A stretch of 64,000 bases of DNA from Candidatus Chloroploca mongolica (GTDB lineage Bacteria; Chloroflexota; Chloroflexia; Chloroflexales; Chloroflexaceae): the NCBI RefSeq assembly GCF_004762035.2, contig NZ_SIJK02000021.1:1-64000 (forward strand), read 5' to 3'. Made by a program: the position numbers and the translations under genes. The notes under the pieces were generated by a model. It saw nothing but the letters and a program-made list of their open reading frames with translations. It was not told where the DNA came from and did not search any database. Positions within the stretch are counted from its first letter, which is position 1; the number at the start of each line of letters is the position of its first letter. This document shows, one piece after another, positions 26,612 to 33,947 of this stretch.

Positions 26612-27898
26612 ATGGGTACAAAAAATTCACGGCTCCAGGGATTTTATCAGTTAAACCCGTTTGAGCGTTTGCAAATGGTCAAGTCCTTTGACGGACTGTG
26701 CGAAGAAGATCTCCGGGTTTTGCATGGTGGTCATGGCACCCTGACGATTGAGCGTGCTGACAAGATGATCGAAAATGTGGTCGGCACCTACAACCTGCCA
26801 CTTGGCATCGCGACCAATTTTTTGATCAACGGGCGTGACCATTTGATCCCGATGGTCGTTGAGGAACCATCAATTGTTGCCGGCGCAAGCTACGCGGCCA
26901 GAATGGTACGCGAGGGCGGCGGTTTTGCAACCAATAGCACCGACCCAGTGATGATCGGGCAAATTCAGATTGTTGGCGTGGCGGCCCCGCAGAGTGCGCG
27001 TCACGATATTTTTACGCGCAAAGAAGAGATCCTCGCGATCGCAAATGCCCAGAGCCGCTCGCTCGTCGGGCTTGGCGGCGGTGCCCGTGATCTCGAGGTC
27101 AACCTGCATGCAACAAGCCCGATGGGGCCAATGATGGTTGTTCACCTGCTGGTTGACACCCGCGATGCGATGGGGGCCAACGCCATCAACTCGATGTGTG
27201 AGGCCGTTGCGCCATTGATCGAGCAGATCACCGGTGGGCGCGTCTATCTGCGCATTCTGTCGAATCTCAGTGACCGTCGCCTCGCCCGCGCACGCTGTGT
27301 CGTGCCAACCCGCGCCCTCGAACGCGATGGGTTGAGTGGCGAAGAGGTGGCCGAGGGCATTATGTGGGCCTATGCTTTTGCCGCCGTTGATCCCTATCGG
27401 GCAACGACCCACAACAAGGGCATCCTCAATGGGGTTGACCCGGTGATTGTCGCAACCGGCAATGACTGGCGCGCCATCGAGGCTGGCGCTCACGCGTATG
27501 CTTCACGCAGCGGCCAGTACCGCTCGTTGAGTGTGTGGGAGCGCGATGACGAGGGCAATCTTGTTGGCACCCTCGAAATGCCCATGGCCGTTGGCATTGT
27601 TGGCGGTGCAACCAGGGTGCATCCCGCAGCGCAGACCGCGCTCAAATTGCTTGGGGTGAAGTCAGCCAACGAACTGGCCGAGATTTGTGTCGCCGCCGGC
27701 CTCGCAAGCAATCTGGCCGCCATGCGTGCCCTCGCCTGCGAAGGGATCAACCGCGGCCACATGGGGCTCCACGCACGCCAGATCGCAATGGCCGCCGGAG
27801 CCCACGGCCCCCTCGTTGATGAGGTCGTCCGCCGTATGATTGAAGAACGCAATATCAAACCCGCTCGAGCGGAAGAATTGATCGCTGAATTGCGGTAG
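26612..27898 (+). CDS. mvaA: HMG-CoA reductase, class II type
   Basis: A 428-residue enzyme that reduces HMG-CoA to mevalonate. It has the soluble bacterial class II layout. ENVVGTYNLPLGIATNF and MVVEEPSIVAGAS carry the catalytic glutamate. GARDLEVN and HLLVDTRDAMGANA hold the dinucleotide-binding region. TTHNKGILNGVDPV carries the catalytic lysine, and the C-terminal flap has histidine in GLHARQIAMAAGA. Class II members often use NADH. GGAGG lies about 14 bases before the ATG, longer than usual. The 270-base upstream region has a TACAAT at 26551 and no clear -35 box. Confidence 0.93.
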   Translation: MGTKNSRLQGFYQLNPFERLQMVKSFDGLCEEDLRVLHGGHGTLTIERADKMIENVVGTYNLPLGIATNFLINGRDHLIPMVVEEPSIVAGASYAARMVREGGGFATNSTDPVMIGQIQIVGVAAPQSARHDIFTRKEEILAIANAQSRSLVGLGGGARDLEVNLHATSPMGPMMVVHLLVDTRDAMGANAINSMCEAVAPLIEQITGGRVYLRILSNLSDRRLARARCVVPTRALERDGLSGEEVAEGIMWAYAFAAVDPYRATTHNKGILNGVDPVIVATGNDWRAIEAGAHAYASRSGQYRSLSVWERDDEGNLVGTLEMPMAVGIVGGATRVHPAAQTALKLLGVKSANELAEICVAAGLASNLAAMRALACEGINRGHMGLHARQIAMAAGAHGPLVDEVVRRMIEERNIKPARAEELIAELR

Positions 27899-27926
27899 TG
27901 CCGTCGGTGAAGCACGTTTTCTGATG

Positions 27927-27960
27927 ATTTGACGCAAAGACGCAACAGCGCAAAGGGTGT
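27927..27960. repeat. Short octamer-type repeat (copy C)
   Basis: TTTGACGCAAAGACGCAACAGCGCAAAG, a partial copy of the GACGCAAAG family, lies 30 bases after the HMG-CoA reductase stop. The full 249-base gap to the next gene also holds the palindrome at 28075. Confidence 0.55.
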
Positions 27961-28074
27961 TAAGACAAAGCAACTGTGGGATAAACGCAGGATCGCCGAT
28001 GATGACGATGGCTGCATCGCACGTTGGGCAGGGCCTGCGTTTTTTGCTGTGCCAGATACCAAGTTACGCTCATC

Positions 28075-28126
28075 GTAGTGCCGACTTCAGTCGGCTGAGC
28101 CGGAAGCCGACTGAAGTCGGCACTAC
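28075..28126. repeat. Palindromic repeat Q, copy 1
   Basis: Perfect 22-base arms (28075-28096 and 28105-28126) with core GTGCCGACTTCAGTCGGCT. It lies 22 bases before the HMG-CoA synthase start. A related copy with two mismatches lies at 46232-46277. I recall similar GCCGACTTCAGTCGGC elements as frequent intergenic repeats in Chloroflexota and other genomes, but have not checked. Confidence 0.8.
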
Positions 28127-28147
28127 ATTAGAGAGAAGGTTAGCCGT

Positions 28148-29197
28148 ATGATGAAACCAGAGCGCCCGGTTGGTCTGATTGGCTACGGGGCGTATGTTCC
28201 CCGCTATCGCATTGCTGCGCGTGAGATTGCGCGCATCTGGACTGATGGGCAGGGTGGGGTGCCCGTGGATGCCAAGAGTGTGCCAGGGCCCGATGAAGAT
28301 ACCATTACCCTCTCGATTGAGGCCGCCCGCAATGCCCTTGCGCGTGCCGGGGTCACAATCGAACAGGTGAGTGCGGTCTGGGTCGGCAGCGAGAGCCATC
28401 CGTATAGTGTGAAGCCTTCGGGCACGATCGTGGCCGAAGCGCTTGGGGCGACGCCGTGGGTGAGCGCCGCTGATTTTGAGTTTGCCTGCAAAGCGGGCAG
28501 CGAGGCCCTCACCGCAGCGATGGCGTTGGTTGGCAGCGGGATGGCCAATTATGCCATGGCGATTGGCGCCGATACCGCGCAGAGCCGCCCCAGCGATGCG
28601 CTGGAATATACCGCGTCGGCGGGGGCAGGTGCGTTGCTGATCGGGCCAGCCGCAGAGGCCGTGGCAACGATTGACGCAACCGTGAGCTATGTGAGCGATA
28701 CGCCCGACTTCTTCCGGCGCGCCGATCGTCCCTATCCCGTCCATGGCAATCGCTTTACCGGCGAGCCGGCCTACTTTCACCAGATCCAATCGGCGGCCCA
28801 ACGCTTGATGAGCGATATGGGCAAGACCGCCAAGAATTTCACCTATGCGATCTTCCACCAGCCGAATGCCAAGTTCCCTCAGGCAGTCGCCAAGCGCCTG
28901 GGTTTCAGCGATAGCCAGATTGCGCCCGGTTTGCTTAGCCCACAGATCGGCAATACCTACTCGGGCGCGGCCATGGTCGGCCTGTGTGCAACACTTGACG
29001 TTGCGCAACCCGGTGAGACCATCTTTATCACGACCTACGGTAGCGGCGCTGGCTCTGATGCCTATGCGCTCACCGTCACCGAGCAGATCCTCGAGCGGCG
29101 CAACCGCGCCCCGCTGACCGAGGCCTACCTCAAACGGCAGGTCTTTATTGACTATGCGGTCTATGCGAAATGGATCGGCAAGTTGGTGATGGGGTAA
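28148..29197 (+). CDS. HMG-CoA synthase, archaeal type
   Basis: A 349-residue thiolase-fold enzyme that joins acetyl-CoA and acetoacetyl-CoA to HMG-CoA. It matches the archaeal short form: PVGLIGYGAYVPRYRI at the start, VGSESHPYSVKPSG, the catalytic cysteine in ADFEFACKAGSEAL (near 112), and the catalytic histidine in IFHQPNAKFP (near 237). ITTYGSGAGSDAY is conserved near 300. In archaea this enzyme forms a complex with a thiolase and a DUF35 protein, and both partners follow here. GAGAGAAGGTTAGCCGT precedes the ATG. Confidence 0.92.
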   Translation: MMKPERPVGLIGYGAYVPRYRIAAREIARIWTDGQGGVPVDAKSVPGPDEDTITLSIEAARNALARAGVTIEQVSAVWVGSESHPYSVKPSGTIVAEALGATPWVSAADFEFACKAGSEALTAAMALVGSGMANYAMAIGADTAQSRPSDALEYTASAGAGALLIGPAAEAVATIDATVSYVSDTPDFFRRADRPYPVHGNRFTGEPAYFHQIQSAAQRLMSDMGKTAKNFTYAIFHQPNAKFPQAVAKRLGFSDSQIAPGLLSPQIGNTYSGAAMVGLCATLDVAQPGETIFITTYGSGAGSDAYALTVTEQILERRNRAPLTEAYLKRQVFIDYAVYAKWIGKLVMG

Positions 29198-29205
29198 TGC
29201 TTTTG

Positions 29206-29470
29206 TTTGCCTGGTTTTGGCGGCTGCGCCGCCAAAACCAGGCAAACGAGGGGTGATGCAAAGTTTGCCTCTGGCGGTAGGGTGTGGGGTGGCTGCGCTG
29301 CCAAAACCAGGCACACGAGGGGTGATGCAAAGTTCGCCTCTGGCGGTAGGGTGTGGGGTGGCTGCGCTGCCAAAACCAGGCACACGAGGGGTGATGCAAA
29401 GTTCGCCTCTGGCGGTAGGGTGTGGGGTGGCTGCGCTGCCAAAACCAGGCAAACGAGGGCTACGCTGAAA
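29206..29470. repeat. 69-bp tandem repeat, about 3.6 copies
   Basis: The CGAGGGG landmark recurs at 29247, 29316, 29385 and 29454, giving a strict 69-base period. Each unit holds a GCTGCGCTGCCAAAACCAGGC motif. In the first unit this is a perfect palindrome at 29209-29243. The last unit runs into a half-arm of palindrome P (about 29457). The repeat fills the 300-base gap between HMG-CoA synthase and thiolase genes. Since 69 is divisible by three, frames stay open through it, but I do not think it is translated. Confidence 0.9.
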
Positions 29471-29497
29471 AGGATTGTTAAGCAAATAAGGAGATGT

Positions 29498-30661
29498 ATG
29501 CGATCATCATATATTGTGAGTGCTGCGGCAACTGCCGTTGGCGAGCATTATGCACGCAGTCTGAGCGATCTGGCGAGTGAGGCGGTACGTAACGCGTTTG
29601 CCGCCCTACCCGAGGTAAGCCCCGAGCGGGTGGGGGCGCTTTTTGTCGCGAATGCAATGGGCGAGACGCTGGCAAGCCAGGGGCAACTCGGGGCGTATCT
29701 GGCCAACGCTGTCGGACTACGAGGGGTGCCTGCGCTGCGTGTTGAGGCCGCCGGCGCAAGTGGCGGGGTGGCAATGCACCAGGCGGCCCAGGCGATTGCG
29801 ACAGGGCAGTGCGACCTGGTGGTGGTGCTGGGAGCCGAGAAGGTAACCGATCGCCTCGAAGGGGCACTTGAAGCAGCGCTCGCGCTGCATACCGACACCG
29901 AGGCCGAGGCGATCCACGGGTTGACGCTGACCTCGCAATGGGCGCTGCTGATGCGTCGGTATATGCACGAATACAACCATGGCCTAGAAGCCTTTGCGCC
30001 CTTCCCGGTCAATGCGCATGCCAATGCAGCAAAAAATCCGCAGGCGCTCTACCGGTTTGCGATCAACGCCGACAAATACCGCAAAGCCGGCATGGTCGCC
30101 TCGCCGCTGAATATGCTCGATTGCAGCAGTGTCGCTGATGGCGCAGCATGTGTCATCCTCGCGGCAGAATCGCTTGCCCGCGAACTCCCCGGGCCACTTA
30201 TCCGACTGGCTGGCACAGCGATCGCCACCGATACGCCTTCGCTCGGCGCACGCCGCAATCCGCTCGATCTTGAAGCAGCGCGGGCCAGTGCCCACGTCGC
30301 ACTTGGGCGCGCCCATATGGGCCTCAGCAATGTGCAGGTCTTTGAATTGAGCGACCCCCACGGCATTGCTGCCGTGCTTGCGCTCGAATCAATCGGCTAC
30401 TACGAACGCGGCGAGGCCCCGCGCCACGCCGCTGATGGGTCCATCGCGCCGAGCGGGCGCACACCGCTCGCCACGGCAGGCGGCTACAAAGCCCGTGGCG
30501 ACATCGTCGGCGCAAGTGGCGTCTACCAGGTGGTCGAACTGGTACGCCAGTTGCGCGGCGAAGCCGGCCCAACCCAGGTAGCCGAAGCCCGCGTTGGGTT
30601 GGCGCAAACGCTCGGTGGCATTGGGGCAACCGCAGCTACCGCCGTCATCGTCGCTGAGTAG
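29498..30661 (+). CDS. Acetyl-CoA acetyltransferase, archaeal-type thiolase
   Basis: A 387-residue thiolase. It begins MRSSYIVSAAATAVGEHYAR and lacks the classical CXS-type loop of long bacterial thiolases. Its layout (VEAAGASGGVAMHQAAQAI, VLGAEKVTD, YMHEYNHGLEAFAPFPVNAHANAAKNP, FELSDPHGIAAVLALESIG) is that of the archaeal acetoacetyl-CoA thiolase/SCP-x group. It likely makes acetoacetyl-CoA for the upstream HMG-CoA synthase. Where the nucleophilic cysteine is expected this protein has AAGASGG, so the active-site residue should be checked. AAGGAG lies before ATG 29498. Longer in-frame readings start inside the tandem repeat. Confidence 0.85.
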   Translation: MRSSYIVSAAATAVGEHYARSLSDLASEAVRNAFAALPEVSPERVGALFVANAMGETLASQGQLGAYLANAVGLRGVPALRVEAAGASGGVAMHQAAQAIATGQCDLVVVLGAEKVTDRLEGALEAALALHTDTEAEAIHGLTLTSQWALLMRRYMHEYNHGLEAFAPFPVNAHANAAKNPQALYRFAINADKYRKAGMVASPLNMLDCSSVADGAACVILAAESLARELPGPLIRLAGTAIATDTPSLGARRNPLDLEAARASAHVALGRAHMGLSNVQVFELSDPHGIAAVLALESIGYYERGEAPRHAADGSIAPSGRTPLATAGGYKARGDIVGASGVYQVVELVRQLRGEAGPTQVAEARVGLAQTLGGIGATAATAVIVAE

Positions 30662-30771
30662 TACAGCTTCCGGGAAGCTCTGCGCGAAGATGTCATGGCG
30701 CACCGACGTGCCGAACCACCGATGAGCATGCCGCCACCACCGCACAAGCTTCCCGGAAGCTTTAGCTGTAC
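30661..30771. terminator. Inverted repeat after the thiolase gene
   Basis: GTACAGCTTCCGGGAAGCT at 30661-30679 pairs with a segment at 30747-30771 that carries a six-base bulge. Each arm is itself nearly palindromic (AGCTTCCGGGAAGCT). It starts on the last base of the thiolase stop codon. It may end the transcript, but there is no T-run. Confidence 0.4.
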
Positions 30772-30868
30772 GTTTCGCCCTTCATGCACTACAATGATCC
30801 CACGACCTTTGCCCTGGCAGGGTTCGCAGGTTACGCTACGTACTCGCCCTTTCTACAGGAGCCAGACC

Positions 30869-31522
30869 ATGATTCAGGAGATGATCAACGGCAGCGTCGG
30901 TGTGCTGAGTCGACCATCAGTGGCGACCTTCGAGGAATATGAGAAGGATAATCTGGGTTGGGCGCTGATCTACTCGGTGCTCGCCGGGGTGATCAATGCG
31001 ATCATTAGTGGCATTCAGTTCGCTCTTTTTCCACCAACACCAGTCAATCCGCAAGATTTAGGTGATGTCCCCCCGGAATTGGCCGAGTTGCTCGGCGGTA
31101 TGACGACGGGTGCAGCAGCAGCGCCTAATATCTGGGCCTCGGTGATCGGGGCAATCGTCTTTACGCCACTCATTCTGCTCATTGCCTGGGGCATTACCTT
31201 TGCACTCGGGCGGGCGTTTGGAGGCGATGGCAAGTTTGGTGAACTGGCCTACAATATGTCGCTCTTTGGGGCACCCATTACGGTGATCGGGAGTGTGTTC
31301 GGCCTCATTCCATTTCTTGGTGGCATTGCGGCGTTTGCCCTCTTTATCTACAATCTCTACCTGACCTATCTCGCGATCCAGGCTGGCATGAACCTGCCGG
31401 GCAATAAAGCCCTATACGTCATTCTGATCCAGTTTGCCATCGGGATCGCCATTGGCCTCTGCTTTTTCCTTTTCTTTGCCCTCATGATCGCAGCCCTGAT
31501 CGGCGCGGCTGGTGGGGTCTAG
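30869..31522 (+). CDS. YIP1-family membrane protein
   Basis: A 217-residue membrane protein with about five helices. The start MIQEMINGSVGVLSRPSVATFEEYEKDN and the pattern of helices separated by a glycine-rich cytoplasmic loop (RAFGGDGKFGELAYNMSLFGAP) fit the bacterial YIP1 family, whose role is unknown. AGGAG lies eight bases before the ATG. It sits inside the mevalonate cluster, between the thiolase and DUF35 genes, so it may be an insertion into that set or be co-expressed with it. Confidence 0.75.
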   Translation: MIQEMINGSVGVLSRPSVATFEEYEKDNLGWALIYSVLAGVINAIISGIQFALFPPTPVNPQDLGDVPPELAELLGGMTTGAAAAPNIWASVIGAIVFTPLILLIAWGITFALGRAFGGDGKFGELAYNMSLFGAPITVIGSVFGLIPFLGGIAAFALFIYNLYLTYLAIQAGMNLPGNKALYVILIQFAIGIAIGLCFFLFFALMIAALIGAAGGV

Positions 31523-31549
31523 TTTTTTTACGAGGAGACGTTGATCGAT

Positions 31550-31945
31550 ATGGAAATTGCTCGTCACTGGCGCCAGCGCGCCGCACGTTATCGGTTGCAA
31601 GGTCAACGCCATCGTGAAACTGGTGAGGTACGCTTTCCCGCTCAGCCCCCTGCCATCGGCGAAGATCCGACGGTTTGGGAAGCCGTTGATCTCAGTGGGC
31701 GCGGCGAACTCTATAGTTTTAGTGTGCTGCGGCAGGGGCCTGATGGCTATGAGGGGCTTGTACCTTACCCAGTCGGGATGGTGCGCCTTGAAGAAGGCCC
31801 GCTGGTCGCGGCCCAGTTGACCGATTGCGCCGAGGCCGATCTTGCGATTGGTCAATCCGTTGAGATGGTGACACGTCAGTTGCTCGATACCGGCGAAGAT
31901 AATGTGCTCGTCTATGGGTACAAGTTTCGCCCGGTGCTCGTGTAA
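31550..31945 (+). CDS. DUF35 OB-fold protein, partner of HMG-CoA synthase/thiolase
   Basis: A 131-residue protein. The N-terminal helix ([15 protein letters not shown]) and the OB-fold ([57 protein letters not shown]) match DUF35 proteins that scaffold thiolase and HMG-CoA synthase in archaea and channel the intermediate. The usual zinc ribbon with two CxxC pairs is replaced by [20 protein letters not shown], which has no cysteine. The ATG has GAGGAG 12 bases upstream. A TTG at 31541 is an alternative. It is followed six bases later by rlmN. Confidence 0.75.
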   Translation: MEIARHWRQRAARYRLQGQRHRETGEVRFPAQPPAIGEDPTVWEAVDLSGRGELYSFSVLRQGPDGYEGLVPYPVGMVRLEEGPLVAAQLTDCAEADLAIGQSVEMVTRQLLDTGEDNVLVYGYKFRPVLV

Positions 31946-31950
31946 GCGCA

Positions 31951-33183
31951 ATGTCAACTGTTGCCCTCTACAATCTGACCATGATCGAGCTCGAAACCCT
32001 GCTACGTGACCTGGGCCAGCCGGCCTTTCGCGCCAAACAGCTCTATCGCCAGCTTTATGTCAATTTAGCTGACGACGCGATGACGATGACCGATCTGCCG
32101 CTCGCCCTGCGCGAGCGGCTCGCCAGCGAGGTGCGCCTGGGCGCGTTGCAGCTTGAACGGGTGCAAGAGACCGATCAGGGGCTGACGCGCAAGGCGCTCT
32201 TTCGGCTGCACGACGGGGCTGTGCTCGAAACCGTCTTGATGATCTATCCCGATCGCGCAACCGTCTGTGTTAGTACGCAGGCTGGTTGCGCGATGGGCTG
32301 CGATTTCTGTGCCACCGGCAAGCTCGGTCTGTTACGGAATCTGACGGTGGGGGAGATTGTCGAACAGGCGCTCTGGGCTTCACGTGAGTTACGGAAGTGG
32401 CAGGCAAGCCTGGTGGCCCCTGATGCAGCCCCACTCCAGACGCCTCCTGCCACAAGTCGGGCCAGACAACAAGCCTTGCCCGGCCCCGAGACCACCCGAA
32501 CCGACGACGCTGGGCAATGGTGGGGCGGCGAAGGCGAGGCCTTTACCGAGCGGGTCACGCACCAGGTCGCCAGGGTGACCAATCTGGTCTTTATGGGCAT
32601 GGGCGAACCGTTCGCCAACTATGATCGCTGGTGGGCAGCCGTCGAACGTCTGCACGATCCGCAGGGCTTCAACCTTGGCGCACGGAGCATGACCGTCTCG
32701 ACGGTTGGGCTTGTGCCAGGCATCAGGCGCCTCGCCGAGGCATCGTTGCCGATCAGCCTGGCGATCTCGTTGCATGCGCCCGACGATGCGCTGCGCAGCG
32801 CGATGATGCCGATTAACCAGCGGTATCCACTGGTCGAATTGCTTGAGGCAACCCGTGACTATATCGATCGGACTGGGCGGCGGGTCAGCTTTGAATATGT
32901 GCTGCTGCAGGGGCGCAACGACCACCCGCACCAGGCACTTGCCCTCGCCCGCCTGCTGCGTGGTCAGGGCGTCAGCAAAGGGCCAGCCTTGCTCTGCCAT
33001 GTCAACCTGATCCCGTGGAACCCCGTGCCAGGCATGCCACTCGGCCGCTCAGAACGCGAACGAGTGACGGCCTTCCAGCAAGTCCTGCTCGACTACGGCA
33101 TCGCCTGCACCGTCCGCATCGAACGGGGCGTCGCCATTGCCGCAGCCTGCGGGCAACTCGCAGGCGCCTCAGTCCCAAGCTAA
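31951..33183 (+). CDS. rlmN: Dual-specificity RNA methyltransferase RlmN
   Basis: A 410-residue radical SAM enzyme that methylates C2 of adenosine 2503 of 23S rRNA (and often A37 of some tRNAs). The cluster motif [11 protein letters not shown] is near residue 115. [10 protein letters not shown] and [11 protein letters not shown] follow. The catalytic cysteine near the C-terminus is in AAACGQLAG. Between about 148 and 205 there is an unusual, Ala/Pro/Gln-rich insertion with no counterpart in the usual 340-380-residue RlmN. It follows the DUF35 gene so closely that they are probably co-transcribed. Confidence 0.93.
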   Translation: MSTVALYNLTMIELETLLRDLGQPAFRAKQLYRQLYVNLADDAMTMTDLPLALRERLASEVRLGALQLERVQETDQGLTRKALFRLHDGAVLETVLMIYPDRATVCVSTQAGCAMGCDFCATGKLGLLRNLTVGEIVEQALWASRELRKWQASLVAPDAAPLQTPPATSRARQQALPGPETTRTDDAGQWWGGEGEAFTERVTHQVARVTNLVFMGMGEPFANYDRWWAAVERLHDPQGFNLGARSMTVSTVGLVPGIRRLAEASLPISLAISLHAPDDALRSAMMPINQRYPLVELLEATRDYIDRTGRRVSFEYVLLQGRNDHPHQALALARLLRGQGVSKGPALLCHVNLIPWNPVPGMPLGRSERERVTAFQQVLLDYGIACTVRIERGVAIAAACGQLAGASVPS

Positions 33184-33192
33184 GCGCCAACC

Positions 33193-33801
33193 CTACGTCG
33201 CATCAAAGACCGCACTCACGGCCACCTCAAAGCCAGGCAAGATCAACGAGGTGGCCTGTTCACCACGAGCAAAGCGCCCATGCGCCACATAGGCCGCCCC
33301 ATCAAGCGTCAAGACGGTGATCTGCTCGGCGACCGGATCAACCAGCCAGTACTCGGCAATGCCAGCCTCGGCGTAATCGACCACCTTGACCACCGTATCA
33401 CGCTCAGGATCATCGGGACTGACAATTTCGACCACGAGATCAGCGCCAAGCCAGTACCGATTCTGGCGACGGGGATCATGGGCATCGCGCACAAGGAGAA
33501 TATCGGGTTCACGATGCTTGCCGGGGCGAATCTGGAGACGCAACGGGGCGACCAAGACTTTGCCACCGAGGCGATCAACCCATAGCCGGAACCAATCATA
33601 GAGCAAGAGCAGCATAACCTGATGCTTATCGGTCGGCATGGGCAGCACCTCAATCATTCCATCGGTAAACTCGATCAAATGGCGCGTATGATCACTCAAC
33701 CTCAGATACTGCTCTTCAGTCCAGAGCCCCTGAAGCGGATGCAGACTCACCTTGAGCCCGTCGTACTCGCGGACTAATGTCAAGTCAGTTGCGCTTGTCA
33801 T
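33193..33801 (-). CDS. Uma2 family nuclease-like protein
   Basis: A 202-residue DUF820/Uma2 protein with a PD-(D/E)xK-like core: REPDILLV (near 113-120), DLVVEIVSPDD (near 138-148), RDTVVKVVDY and GIAEYWLVDP. These proteins are abundant in filamentous and multicellular bacteria, and their role is unknown. It converges with rlmN, only 9 bases apart. It is divergent from the peptide-binding lipoprotein, with a long perfect hairpin in between. Confidence 0.85.
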   Translation of the reverse strand: MTSATDLTLVREYDGLKVSLHPLQGLWTEEQYLRLSDHTRHLIEFTDGMIEVLPMPTDKHQVMLLLLYDWFRLWVDRLGGKVLVAPLRLQIRPGKHREPDILLVRDAHDPRRQNRYWLGADLVVEIVSPDDPERDTVVKVVDYAEAGIAEYWLVDPVAEQITVLTLDGAAYVAHGRFARGEQATSLILPGFEVAVSAVFDAT

Positions 33802-33813
33802 AGGTTTCCTTTA

Positions 33814-33856
33814 TGGCTGGTTCAAAAGCCAGCATAGCTGGCTTTTGAACCAGCCA
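33814..33856. repeat. Perfect 20-base hairpin in a divergent promoter region
   Basis: Arms at 33814-33833 (TGGCTGGTTCAAAAGCCAGC) and 33837-33856 are exact complements with an ATA loop. It lies 13 bases before the Uma2 start (on the minus strand) and upstream of the peptide-binding gene, so it is not placed as a terminator. Confidence 0.85.
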
Positions 33857-33947
33857 AGGAATGATGCATTGGGCATCCCACGCCGTTGCCCATGCTATAA
33901 TTATATGTTACTTCAAACGAGTCTGCCCGTTGCGGGAGGATCCAATC

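Noticed and set aside
29204-29470. Tandem repeat considered as a CRISPR array
   Set aside because: The 69-base units are nearly identical along their whole length, with no variable spacers and no cas genes.
28070-29485. 471-codon minus-strand frame opposite HMG-CoA synthase and the tandem repeat
   Set aside because: The repeated protein segment comes from the 69-bp repeat and the rest is antisense to a conserved enzyme.
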